A stretch of DNA of 64,000 bases, taken from the NCBI GenBank assembly GCA_012932295.1, contig JAAONU010000013.1, positions 45,460,627 through 45,524,626 on the forward strand. Direction: 5' to 3'. Numbering within the stretch: the first letter of the stretch is position 1; every line of letters starts with the position of its first letter. The position numbers and the translations under genes are program-made. Origin of the DNA: Cyclina sinensis (Eukaryota; Mollusca; Bivalvia; Venerida; Veneridae). Below are positions 48,880 to 60,470 of this stretch, in pieces. The notes below the pieces were generated by a model, which saw nothing but the letters and a program-made list of their open reading frames with translations, was not told the origin of the DNA and ran no database searches.

Positions 48880-50092
48880 CTCGAGAATGTTGAGAACTAT
48901 GGAGCATTAATCTGTCTACTTCAATTCAGAGCTAATTGATGCTTTGAAAGAATTTGGTTTAATTGGGGTTTAACGCCAGTTTTACGGCTAAGCTTTGAAA
49001 GAAGGGAAATAATTCTGACATATGGGCGAAAATATAAATTTTCAGGTTGGTGTATCCCATGATAGAAAAAGCAGTGGATAAGTAAGTCATGTAGAGCACT
49101 GGCTTTGATCAGTCGCCATTATCCAAAACATTGCAAACTGACTACGAACATGTCACGGTTGATAGGAAGAATATTAACAGAATTTTTCCGATGGCTATAA
49201 TTTGCACAGAAAGCAGCTGGTAAAAACATACTTGGTAAATATTGCTAATTATTGTGTAGTAAGAACAAAGTAATTCCTTAACCTGTCATGGTAATGAATG
49301 AACAGAAGTATGCCGATGTAGTTTAAATCTTAGATGATTACGAGACTCTTGTAGAATCTGTCCATGACATTAAAGGAATCCAAACAAATTACATTTACAT
49401 AGGTGGCGACCAGCTGACACGTGAAATGTGTTTACGAGCTGCAGCAATGACTTTGTCTAAGAAATTTGCTAATTCACACTCAATAACATTTGAATTTTTC
49501 TGTCATCGAATGACAGTCCTGGAGACCATCTATCAAATTTTATATAAACATCTTGCACTGAGCCAGTTACACTGAATTCACAAAAGATTCAGCTAAGGCG
49601 GAAGGATGCAGATGGCCAAGACGTTAAAAATTATTAGAATCACTGCAAAGAGTTTGCAATTTCTTTCATTAAAGGATATGTTGTTCAGTTTACTTGTCAT
49701 TACTTTAATGTAGAAGACACAGACACTGTCCCATGTATTGCATTACAGCTTTGACATGAGTGATTCTGACATACAAGACTGGCTAAACCAACTTGTTACA
49801 ACCCATGGTTGGAAATATTCGGAAAGGAGTAGGGACCAAATCGCAACGTCTGGTCAGTGTGATGAAGACTATTCAGAACAGAATGACATGATTGAAGACT
49901 ATAGTAGGGTTTCTTAGAATTAGATTTTATAATAATGGAACTTTATGATATCATAAAAATACCAGATAGGCATATAATACTTGCGACTATGAAATACTTT
50001 GTTGTTTTTAAACGCACATAACAACAGATCAAATCATGCTTTGACAATACTAAGACTGTTATGTCAACAATATGTTTTACTAAGTGAGAGGG
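48880..50092 (+). pseudogene. DUF6589-like gene remnant, copy B
   Basis: The same decayed frames as in copy A, without the transposon. IGGDQLTREMCLRAAAM is at about 49400-49450 and reads with the family-typical QLTRE. Frames stop at several points. The frame is cut at 50092; its continuation (ADLQMEHLVRLTKG) now lies reversed near 52210-52150. Confidence 0.55.
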
Positions 50093-50138
50093 CATGGCTG
50101 GGGCTTCCTATCCGAATTTGTTTGACATGTCAAAAAGA

Positions 50139-52216
50139 ATCGAGTAATAAACGAATAGCTAAGCGGTCGAGAAGCGATCGCATAGTGATCGATTAGAAGA
50201 TCTAGTTGATCGAGAATCAATCGTGTAACGATCTAAATTGGTCGGGTATACATCTTTTGCCCGATCTGTACACGATCATCTCGACTTTTACTCGAGCATT
50301 ATCCGATCGCAACCCGATCAACTCGACCTTTGTTCTATCTATTGTAGTTATTGTAGAATAACTAGACTACTACCCGACTGCTAAACGACCGCACACGATC
50401 GCTTCCCGATAGTTATTCGTCCATACACGGGTTCACGTGAACAAAACAATATGAACTGATTTGACCCAGAAATGTTTGAAGACTTTATTCTGAACAATTT
50501 GATACACAACCATTCACGACTCGATTACGATCATTACGATCTTGTCGGGTGAAAATCTGGCAACAACCAAGCAGAGGTCCATTTAGTGTAGTAGAGATTG
50601 TGTATGACTCGCGTATATGTCTGGGTGATCGAAGAGAAGTCGGGATGTTGGTTTTGTTGGTTAACATTGGAAAATGGACTTTTGTCCAGGAAGTGGTAGA
50701 GATTTTCTGGAGCTCATCACTATACATTTGATATTTCTTAAAAAATGCCTTTTTATGCCAATATAATCTACATCTATTCTTTTGAATACGGGAAGAAGAA
50801 GAAACAATAATACACACTCGCACATGTACTGGCTATATTGACCTCATTTATTGACTTAGGACTCTTCCATTTCTGAGAATATTGGATACAGTGCACTTAG
50901 TTCATCTCGTTATAATGTGAATAAGATGTGACCTAATGTACGGCAGTAGAGGGAACATGGATATAAACTTAAAATTAAAATTTAGAAAAAATCAGATCTA
51001 TAATATTTCATATTTGAAAAACATCACGGCGGTCAAAAGGTTTACGCAGTTGCGTAAAATGCGTAATGGGCGCTACGCCCTTGGTTCAACTGACCGCCAT
51101 TCATCCACTCTCCACTGGACGTGTCCTTGTGCAAATTCCAGACGGTGAGTTCCTTGGATCTGGAACTGGACCAATCATTGGAAGTCTTGCATGACGATTA
51201 TGTTCATGTAACCTATTACGCACCGTCTGGTCTAATAATCGAACCCCTGTAGCAAATTTGAACTCATTATGGAGACATACAGCTTTGGCCTGGCGGTTTC
51301 TCAGGGTCATGTTGACAATTTATCAATCCTGTGCTGAGTTGTACAGCGTCCACGTCCTTGCCCAGGGCATCTTGTATAGAGTCTTGTCTCTAGATAGCGT
51401 GCCCGAAGTCTAGCAACCACACTTTGACATACCTCAAACTCATTTGCCACTTGGCATTGGGACAGCCAAGTTCAAGCATCTGGACGGCCCTTGCTACGTC
51501 AACAGTGGAAAGATTACGTCGCACACTACTAACAGTTGTGACATTAAGAATTACACAGGAAAACACAAGATAAAATCTCATTGTGCCCAAAACAATGCCC
51601 TTTTTGCATATGAATAACATTCAAGTATGGCGTCTCAAAATGAAATGTGTACGCTTTAAGCCGCAACACTTAAACACGGCTTAAAATTGTCATAAATTCG
51701 CCCATTTGCACGAAGATTTTGAGGGGACACACTTCCATTTCATGTTCATGTATCAATGTACATTTTTGTGTGCATAAAACTACCCTATTCGCAAAAATTA
51801 AGTTATCCTTTAATTTTTTTGAGCAGTGTATAATTCTTATTTATTGTCTCCTAGTTTCATATCACTACAATTTTCACTGTCTTGATTCATAATAAAAAAT
51901 GATCTTGTGATTTTCAATCCATTTAGCAAATTATTCCAATTTCAGCTTTATAATTCTATTGTTTCATGCCTTCTCCAGAGTGTCAATGAGCCACTTAGGT
52001 GTATATGTATGAGTGAAAGGCCTTACATATATAAGATCATTAATAATGCGCTTTTCATTTTCGTACGATGAGGAATTCAAGTGCTTTTTCCAAAAAATGC
52101 TGAGCTTCTTTTCTTTATACTTTGTTGGAGCACATGGATTTCAAAATGCCCTTGGTGAGTCGAACCAGGTGCTCCATTTGCAAGTCTGCTGGTGGGTGTT
52201 TATGTTGCTGCCTGGA
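50139..52216. other. Inverted block of copy B
   Basis: Reverse complement of A 4659-6743. It carries the CG-periodic array (50139-50540) at its left, the Tc1 remnant and the displaced end of the DUF6589-like gene at its right. Extra CG-periodic sequence at 52222-52300, absent from A, lies just outside its right end. Confidence 0.85.
51105..51828 (-). mobile_element. Tc1-like transposon remnant, copy B
   Basis: The reversed counterpart of 5104-5815: the terminal repeat ends at 51828 next to TA 51829-51830, and minus-strand frames read LRNRQAKAVCLHNEF and TGVRLLDQTVRNRLHEHN. It is as truncated as copy A, so the truncation predates the duplication. Confidence 0.8.
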
Positions 52217-52372
52217 CCATCCCCGATCACGCATGCAGACCGAGCTAGACCGGTACCCGATCGCTTGATCGTGCTTGATCGAGTTGATCTGATCGGCGGT
52301 GTGAACACACCATAAACAACAAGAAAACACAAATCTTTCTTATTTCATTTATAATTTTCTATATTTTTCCAG

Positions 52373-52618
52373 AATGCTAACGAGTACAAAAAACAAGTGG
52401 TATTCCATGTTATTAACAACGGATTCATGTACAGTATTATTTTAAGGAGAGGCTTGTTAAAAACAAAATCATCTCCTGCACCTTATGATAACAGTTTTGA
52501 CTGTTACCCATACACTAAACATGCTTTTACAATTCCAGTTTCTCAATTTTTCTCAAAATTTTATGATGGTCATCTTCGAAAATATTTAACGACATGTGTG
52601 TTGAAGAAGTTTCAATAA
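52373..52618 (+). CDS. Possible terminal exon, unknown protein (copy B only)
   Basis: After ATATTTTTCCAG at 52361-52372, an open frame of 81 codons runs NANEYKKQVVFHVINN... to LTTCVLKKFQ and TAA at 52616-52618. It lies in the 0.6 kb present only in copy B. No family was recognised, and no upstream exon was identified. It may be a fragment of a gene carried in with the insertion, or chance. Confidence 0.3.
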   Translation, partial: NANEYKKQVVFHVINNGFMYSIILRRGLLKTKSSPAPYDNSFDCYPYTKHAFTIPVSQFFSKFYDGHLRKYLTTCVLKKFQ

Positions 52619-52624
52619 TAAAAA

Positions 52625-52855
52625 CTACTGACGACGAAGGCACGAGCACAAAATGTCTTTAACTAATTTGTACTTTAGCGACATTGCTGAAGTGTTCTGA
52701 TAATATTTCCCCTTAATAACACTTGTTCCGGACTTCTTGTAAGCACCCCAAGCGTCCGTTTCGTCATTTTCTAACACGTAGGATCCGGTCTCAGCACGCA
52801 CTAGGTAATATTCATCTGCATCTTCAACAGCGAATATTGTTCCCTTGTTCACCAT
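52625..52855 (-). CDS. Small open frame, unknown protein (copy B only)
   Basis: A 76-codon minus-strand frame starting MVNKGTIFAVEDADEYYL and containing YVLENDETDAWGAY. Composition looks protein-like (acidic, aromatic), and the frame is open for a further stretch upstream (EEWLDHTVHISD). No family was recognised. It is tail-to-tail with the frame at 52373-52618. Confidence 0.35.
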   Translation of the reverse strand: MVNKGTIFAVEDADEYYLVRAETGSYVLENDETDAWGAYKKSGTSVIKGKYYQNTSAMSLKYKLVKDILCSCLRRQ

Positions 52856-53739
52856 GTCAGATATATGTACAGTATGATCAAGCCATTCTTCCTAACCAGG
52901 GCCTGCTGTTTCCACTGTTTTCGAAATAATTGTTTGTGTCATTCCTACAATGTTGTTATACTTACATATGTCCATAGGACCCAAAACGCAACTGTCACAC
53001 TCCTAACACGACAGACTTCTTGTATGTAACATCGATTTTTCATCATGATGGACAATTACTTGATGTGTCGATCGTATTACATTAATAGGTCTATAGTTCC
53101 TTTGTTTTTCCCTGTCATTGTTTTCGCAGTACTTAAAAAAATCTCCTTTGACATTTGTTTGATTTTGTGTCTTGAACGATACTGTTGGCAAACTCGTAAA
53201 ATCTCTGGAATTTTGAATAATTGTTCTATCTCTCAAAATAGCTAAATCGGCCTTCAGAACCCTCCATCCCCCTCCTGCATCCTGGAATATATTTTATAAG
53301 CTGTATTTATGTTATTTCTTATCAAAGTAAAGGGATTTCAACAGAATTCTGCCCTATCGCGAAATAAAAGAATCGGTGTGTTAATAGCGCCTTAATAGAA
53401 ATTGTCTTAACGTCAGCGTACAAAAAACAGACGCTGTGGGACATTTTATTTTGACACGGATAAAATGTAATAACTTTTTGATTTACTGAATGATTTTTTT
53501 CAAAAACAAACAGCTTTCAGTAGCTGAATAAAATAATATTCAACTTCTCTTTTCAAAAGACGATGCAAATGTGTTACCTGTAAATTAAACAAAGTCCAAA
53601 TTTTAAGTTCGTTTCAGTAATACTCATTACATGTAGCGTGACACATTTGTACTAGACATGAACAATTTATATGTACATTTCTAATTGAAATAAAATGTCA
53701 AATGTTTAAATATTCCGAATAAGTAATTGAAATTAATAA

Positions 53740-53794
53740 GATGATATAATAAAGATAATAATAATTAAGATAATAATAATTAAGATAATAATAA
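53740..53794. repeat. Short tandem repeat found only in copy B
   Basis: About three copies of AAGATAATAATAATT (15 bp). Copy A has only AGGATACATG at this place (7530-7540). Confidence 0.85.
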
Positions 53795-54084
53795 TACATG
53801 TACTACTCTACAAGACTGATGTTGAACGCATTCTTGGTCAACTCAGCAATTTATCAACTAAAATAAGAGTTCTCATCCTCCATAATATTACATCCATATA
53901 CCATTAATGATGAAAATTGCAATTTAAACAGAATTTATGTATTCTTTGTTCATAGATCCATATATGTATTGTTCAGAATATTGTGTTCTGTTATGCGTGA
54001 ATGTACTGAATGTATATCAAGTTCTTATGTTACATGCTCATATGGGCCTTAACTTGCTTAATAAACTCAAAATTATAATAGACA

Positions 54085-54127
54085 AAATGTTCAAGACAGC
54101 TGAAAGAGGAACAGGTTTTCTTGAGAG
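54085..54127 (+). pseudogene. Remnant of IRG exon 1, copy B
   Basis: MFKTAERGTGFLER followed by AG/GTAATC matches the end of exon 1 of the IRG pseudogene (8209-8253), including the splice donor. The first part of the exon, with the start and hydrophobic segment, is deleted in B. No GTPase exon follows. Confidence 0.75.
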
Positions 54128-54669
54128 GTAATCATCTTTTGTTTTAGGTCATGTTTTGCTAGTTTGTTTACATCACCAAAAGTAAATAAAATAATACAAT
54201 TCATTTAATTCTTTATCGTGTCGTTGATAGTATATACATAAGTCTTTAGCAGCCAAAATCTTTTAGACAGTCAGTCTTGAGTACCGCAAATCCCTTAAGA
54301 TCATTTTGGACATCAACGTCTCCATGTATGAACGGAAAAACAGAGATCATGGATTCGAATGAAAACTATGGAACAATTATTATCGAAGACAATTTATAAT
54401 TTTCGAAAACAATGCCTTTTTTGCTGTTTCAGTTTTGCTTTATTTTATAAGTTTAACGCACGTTTTTTCGTGTTAACATCTGCAGAATCCCGAGTGGATT
54501 TAAGATTGATAGTATACACTGACGGCTTGTATGGCTATTTGAACTTACGTTGTGCTAAAATAGACCAAAAGGTAAATCAAACATTTTTATTTGCAATCCT
54601 TACGGTATTGTTTTTAGTTTTCGTGGTTAAAAAATAAAATGACAAGGTGACCGTTTGTTTATCTGATAC

Positions 54670-55930
54670 ATTCTTTTTATTTCAGGCCTGTATGTACTTC
54701 TTGAAACAAATGTCTACGTTTCGTCTATGTACATCACCGTCTTTCCAAGGCCAGGCTACATAATACCTGTTGTCACTGAATGTCAAAGACTCTTTGAACA
54801 CATTCTAAGTATGCAACTGTCAACTTCAAAGATTTCACACCATGAAAGCATGTAACGTTTATAAAGTTTTTTTAGTTGATGAATCCTTCTGGTAACTGTT
54901 GAAGACGAATCTTCCCACTGACAACAACTGGTGTATTTCCCAAAATGAATACGTCCTTTACGTGAATGTATCCTCAAATCGATATACTGGGTGATAGCAT
55001 TTCTTACAGCGAGTAGTATTCTACAGCAGATGGTTGCAGGCGTAAACTGTAGTGTTCTATAATAATTGTCCAACTGTATGTGTACTTAGTACAACACTAA
55101 ATGTTGTTTCCATCAAATGAAGAGTATATCAAATCATCAGAAGTTCCTGGTAACTTCAATTAACTTAGCAGTGAGCTTCAAAACACTATTTCACGTTTCA
55201 AAACTTAAGCAATTTTAAGTGTTCGGTGAAACTGTCTATACTCACACAAACTGTTCCGTGTTCTGTGTTCAGTAAAAGAAAACTGAACAAATAATGACCA
55301 ATATTCCTTTCAACTAAAATCACAGCGTAAAATTAATTTCACTACAGTCATTCAGGTTGAAATTAATTTCTAAGTGTCCACTTATTAAACCACGTTGGGC
55401 GCCATTTGTAACCAGGTTGGCTAAGTCCAGATTTTTTCTGAGATAGATAAATAAGAAAAAGCTATGAGTTGGGTTCTTTAGTTCTGTAATATGTAGTGGG
55501 CACTTTTAAGAAATACTTTTACAGACAAACAGATGAAGTCCTTGTCCATATCAAAATGTTGGAATGTACAACCGTGATAAGAATAGAACCCTGAAAGTAG
55601 AAATGTTAATAACATCTAAATATCATGGTGTACATGAAATATACATTACAATATAATATTATAGTAAATACAATTTGTGAATAGTCCATCTACTTTCTTC
55701 ACTAAACGACATACTCTTTACCTACATCTAGTGGCCACTTCACACTTTAAATAAAACAATATACATAGTATGAGAACATAACTTTACATCATAATTATGT
55801 AGTTTACTAAGTTATACAATCATATACAAGTTCAATCAAACATACCAATTTTGAATCAGGCTTCTCTTACACAACCTCCCAGACTCTCACTGTGATGTTT
55901 AGTGGCTGTACTGCTGTAAATTACAAACAA
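54670..55930 (-). mobile_element. LTR retrotransposon fragment (LTR, primer binding site, pol start)
   Basis: On the minus strand a probable LTR (about 55930-55405, ending TTACAAA) is followed by TGGCGCCCAACGTGG (55404-55390), a typical primer binding site complementary to a tRNA 3' end. Further on, decayed frames include DNRYYVAWPWKDGD (near 54760), like the start of BEL/Pao RT. Most of the element is missing. The LTR start is uncertain. Confidence 0.6.
55390..55404 (-). promoter_or_regulatory. Retroelement primer binding site
   Basis: TGGCGCCCAACGTGG on the minus strand; it starts with the TGG complementary to tRNA CCA ends and sits next to an LTR-like end. Confidence 0.65.
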
Positions 55931-56169
55931 CAGTGAATAAAAGAAAGGTACAGTGATATCTGAGGATTACTGCACGATTAGTAAATATGCTGCCATCTTG
56001 AATTCTAACATTCACTCAAGAATTATACTTTTATTCAATTACAGTTTTATAAATAACTAAAATAAAAGAATGCTTGATAGAACTGACATAGGAAACACTA
56101 AAATAAAACATACCACTGAAGAATTCTCAAAACCTCCTAAAACAACAGACACTGCGAAAAATACACCAA

Positions 56170-56775
56170 TATACGGAAGTGTACAATCCCGTATATTTTA
56201 GATATACGGACATATACGGGACGTATTCGCATAATATACGGACATAATATACTAATCCGTATTCGGAACATCGGGTATACGGGAACTCCGTATATTTGTC
56301 ACTACAAATACGGATTTCCGTATTCTTCCAATATACATGTATGTTTATGTGTCCGTATATTTGTAATATACGCACAGTACAAAATCCGTATTTCAACCAT
56401 ATACGGGCTATAACAACATATAGTTTACTAGTATACGGAGGATATACGGACTTGTATTTTTATAGAATACGGGAAAGCTTAAAATCGTACATGATGCATA
56501 TACGGGATAGAATACGGACTATGTATACTAGAGATATACGACGAATATACGGAAATGTATTTTCATAGAATACGGAAATGCTTTAAAGCGTATATGACAC
56601 ATATACGGGTCAAGAATACGGACTTTGTATACTGTAGATATACGTAGGAAATACGGAATTGTATTTTCAATGAATACGGGAAAGCTAAAAACCGTACATG
56701 ACACCTATACGGACTTATTATATTACATGTACGGATCAAGAATAAGGACATGATATATTACAGGATACGGGAACC
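56170..56775. repeat. Left subterminal TATACGG array
   Basis: About 27 copies of ATACGG or its complement CCGTAT occur in 600 bp, about one per 22 bp. In the inner part they form a higher-order tandem repeat of about 104 bp, with starts at 56440, 56543 and 56647 (GGATATACGG.., GAATATACGG.., GGAAATACGG..). In the outer part complementary copies pair up as dyads. Confidence 0.92.
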
Positions 56776-57577
56776 AAATATAGACTGATAATATACATGC
56801 ACATGATGTGCAGGATAATTTTAAGTAGTTACTACTCATTTCTAGAACGAACTAATTAAGATCCTCATCGTATCTACTTGAAGCATACGAAAAAATATAG
56901 ACCTGCAATGTCTGTGAGAACGGTAGGAAACATACCTTTTTTAACTAGATATACTGACAGTAAGTTTACTTTGGCGTACACGAGATATGCCATCAGCATG
57001 ATAAAAAATAACTGAGTAACTTGTTAAGGATGAGGAATTGCACAAACAAAGTAATTCAAATTAGTTTTGAATTTAATGAATAGTATTTTATAAACAAGTT
57101 TATCAATAAATGTAATATGATCATAAAAGAGTAACAATCAATAATAAAACCAAGCATATTGCAATGATAAGAACATAACTGAAATCAATCTTGAAGTTAC
57201 GCAAACTATGACTAGTGAACCTTGGCTACTTAGAAACATATATTCAAATTACAATAACATATGTAATATCAAAGATTTGTCAACTTATGCCATTGGTATT
57301 GTTTCATACGTTATCGTTAATCAATAGAAATCCAAGTATCACTGTATGTGTATGTAGTCACGGGTCATTGTTTAGCTGTACTACATATAAATGAGAAATA
57401 TTTTTAAAAATCTTATAAAAACTATGTGGAAGTGTCATTTTTACTTGCTACGATCATAGCTTATATATAAGACCCAGTTTCAAGTGCACAGATAAACATA
57501 CTTAATTACTGGATTATTGTGAGTTATTTCACTGTTTCTAACACGGACATACATTTAAAACATGCATTTCATAAAGT
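56776..57577. other. Interior spacer, nothing recognised
   Basis: AT-rich; no gene or clear repeat was recognised between the left array and the mini-gene. Confidence 0.4.
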
Positions 57578-57595
57578 TTTATTCTTTTTGTTCTT

Positions 57596-60229
57596 TTATT
57601 CTGCTTCATTGTCTTTTGGCTGTGACTTCTTCTGGGACTCGTGCAAGACTCGCATCTGCTCCTGCAGCTCTGCAAAGGCATCATGAAGGTCCATTTGTCT
57701 GAAAATACAAAATGATAGTAATTATTTTGTATTTTGATTAATTTTCAATTATTACTTTTAAACATTTACTGTCCGTGTTTGATCGCTTTTGCATACAAAA
57801 TTGTATTACCTATTTTGAAATTGTTATTGTCATGGAAAGATGCTGGAATGATCAAGAGTTGTATATTTCATCAATTAATTACTCTCATTCTTACTATTGT
57901 TTGTTTGCTTTGTTGAGGAACTAGGAACAGGATGTTACACATTTTACAATTTCATTACCAGTGCGTCTTATATAATCATATTTTGTATTTAATTAATAAA
58001 ATCTTTAATTTTCTTAATTTTGATTTCGATCATGAAATAATCGCTAATCTGTGGTTACTTATCTAATTGCCGACATTTGTGAATGTTTAACCAAATAATC
58101 AATTATCTTTCAGGGCTTATTCACATAATTATTCAGTCTCACTTATCTCTTAATATGCAAAAGATTTACTGAAATGTCGGTAACATGATTTTATATAGTA
58201 AAAACACGGAAAAATTGGTAACAATAAAAATACTGTATGTACTCATAAAGGTGATAAAGTTGGTGTGAAAAGGCATGAAAAGGGTACACTGCTGATCATA
58301 GAAAGGTGCTAACGACACGTGTCGGTCGTTAAATAGGTTATAAATTTGTCTCAGCAAGTAATTATATAATATGTGTTTGTCATGCAATTATCATTATAAA
58401 GTGTTTGTCATGCAGTTATCATTATAAAAATTATTATAACTGATTCTCAGATTTTATAACCATAGTTACTTTTTCGCACTTAAAATGACGCCGAAGGAAG
58501 TAATGTATTCAATGATTACGGCTTGATCTTTGATTTAAATCGGTTTATGATCTAATATCGGCAATGTATTAAAATGAAAACACACTTAAAATATATCAAA
58601 CCTTTACAATATACCGCAACACATCAATACTCGATACTCGATACATCACTTATTAATATATTTTTATATACAACTATATATTTATAGAAACTGCACAAAT
58701 ACACCAATTAATATCGGTCATCAAAGTGGCTTTTCACACCAACTTTATCACTATCTCAACTGTATAAAATTACCAACAATATTCTTTAGGTACCGATTTC
58801 TCTGGGGTTTTTTATATAAAATCGTGTTACCAATAATGAAAGAAAATTGCCGTCATAAAAAAGCGATAATTTGATTATTTTGGTATTCAACAGAGAAAGT
58901 CTTGTTTTTATTCTTCTTTTCATTTAAATTTATCATTTAATATAAATCTAATGACCAGCAGTACTCTTATCATCATATTCTGTTTAAAAATAATAGAATT
59001 CAATTCAAAACATAAAAGAGTAATCTTGTTTCAAAAAATAAAATCAATTTCTAATTTTCATATTTAAAGATCATGTACGTATACGTTCCTGATAAATGTA
59101 TTTTTTTTTTCACGAATACATGGTGGATTTCGACGTTGATTCAAGGTTAGTAAGTGGAATGTTCTTGAATGACAAAGTAAATCAAAACAATCATCCAATT
59201 ATCACTCATCTCTGTTAAAAACTATTTTATAACAGAAGCATTCGCAGTGTAACAATAGTTTCAGTTTATTGGCAATCAGCAGCACGACAACAACAACAAC
59301 AACACACTTTATTAGCAAATCGACATAACACATGTCTTTGGCTAATGCACAGTGAACCATTTTTACAAATATAGTTCATGCGCGACACACACATATAAAC
59401 AAAAAGTTAGATATGGTATCCATTAACATGTAATTTGAGTTAATAATGGGAATGTAATAAACGAAATAATATGTATTTATTAAATAGTGTTTCTTATACG
59501 ATACGCTTTTGTCAAAAATTTACAAATTCCTTAAATCTTTTTTCTTCTTTTTCGATAACATAAGATTTGTGAATTTTCTAAGATCGGGCCATGCAAATTT
59601 TGGGAGGTAGGTATCTCGAATAAGCAATATATTTGTCTTTGGCCATTTATACACACACACACACACACAATAAACAAAACTAATAGCAATGACAATCACA
59701 TGCATTAAAGTATACAGATAATAAAAAAAACATTACAAAATCTTTTTACTTTGAGATGACGTTAATGCATTGAACTTTTGTATAGTAGACCATGAACATT
59801 GACCTAAGTTTTTGGATCTTATACAGCTGTATCCAGAGCAACATAATATAAAATTATCTTCTAATTCTACTGTTTTACTACTAATTTCTACTAATTTTAC
59901 TGTTTCTTGATTACATACCTTACACAATCTTTTATCTCTTTCTAGATTGTTATTCCTTCCTAATTCTATCTCTAAGGTATGTGAACATAATGAATCTTGT
60001 CATTTGAATACATCTAAATATTTTTCAAAACAAAATTCAGTTTAATATCTGCAAAAGGAATTTAATTTTGACGTTGAACAACAATTTACCGAACTTACAC
60101 CCGTTTAAAAACGGAAGCATACCAAAATCAGCATAAGCGATTCCTTGCAGGGCATGATCAAGCATTTGATTCCAAGCATGAGTTCAGTAAAACTGAAAAG
60201 TATTATACAAAACCTTTGACTTACCTCAT
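57596..60229 (-). CDS. Two-exon mini-gene, 35 residues, inside the CACTA-like unit
   Basis: Exon 1 ends ATGAG (60229-60225) before GTAAG; exon 2 runs 57698-57596 after TATTTTCAG. The join is phase 2 and gives a 108-base frame: MRQMDLHDAFAELQEQMRV... ending PKDNEAE. The product is short, charged and helical. AATAAA follows at 57583-57578, and CCAAT boxes lie 100-215 bases upstream of the ATG. The frame is open upstream of the ATG too (KWKKQISAIHIS..), so the real start may be earlier, or extra exons may exist in the 2.5 kb intron. DLHDAFAELQ faintly recalls prefoldin subunit 1, which is not enough for a call. It may be a captured host gene fragment. Confidence 0.45.
57699..59519. other. Interior of the CACTA-like unit (intron of the mini-gene)
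   Basis: AT-rich; simple repeats (AAC)n at 59287-59305. TTGTGAAAAGG..GATAAAGTTGGTGTG at 58250-58270 is partly complementary to 58730-58750. No gene was recognised. Confidence 0.4.
59520..60010 (-). pseudogene. LINE ORF2 C-terminal fragment
   Basis: Minus-strand frames RLCKVCNQETVKLVEI, CSWSTIQKFNALTSSQ and FAWPDLRKFTNLMLS are LINE C-terminal motifs, related to those at 15489-15869. An (AC)n tract lies at 59650-59669. It sits in the large intron of the mini-gene, inserted in the CACTA-like unit or carried with it. Confidence 0.6.
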
Positions 60230-60323
60230 TTTACTTTCAAAACGACGAAGTCTTCGATAAAAGGCAATTTTTGAGATATGAATTGCTGAAATCTGCTTCT
60301 TCCATTTCGCGCCCAAAGAAATG

Positions 60324-60470
60324 ATTGGATAGGTGAACACAAGCTATACTTGATTGGTGCAATCTGATCACATGAAATAAACCCACGCTTCCTTTGATTG
60401 GTGGGATTGATCACATGGAATAAACCCACGCTACCTTTGATTGGGGCGATCTGGTCACATGGTATGTGCC
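60324..60470 (-). promoter_or_regulatory. 43-bp tandem repeats with CCAAT boxes, upstream of the mini-gene
   Basis: Units begin at 60352, 60395 and 60438 (GATTGGTGCAATCTGATCAC, GATTGGTGGGATTGATCACA, GATTGGGGCGATCTGGTCAC), each with a CCAAT box on the minus strand and a CATGTGA-type E-box half, then AATAAACCCACGCT. A further CCAAT box is at 60324-60328. Regular CCAAT boxes just upstream of exon 1 suggest an NF-Y-type promoter for the minus strand. Confidence 0.6.

Larger units (their letters stand above)
48380..54460. repeat. Segmental duplication, copy B
   Basis: See copy A for the alignment. Differences specific to B: no pogo-like element, a 2.1 kb inversion, an extra 0.6 kb at 52300-52930, a small repeat expansion at 53740-53794, and deletion of the first part of IRG exon 1. 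The copy ends near 54460, inside what is intron 1 of the IRG pseudogene in A. Confidence 0.9.

Noticed and set aside
54486..54571. Exon-like piece SRVDLRLIVYTDGLYGYLNL between TCTGCAG and GTAAAT
   Set aside because: Good splice signals but only 86 bases, and no partner exon or family was recognised.
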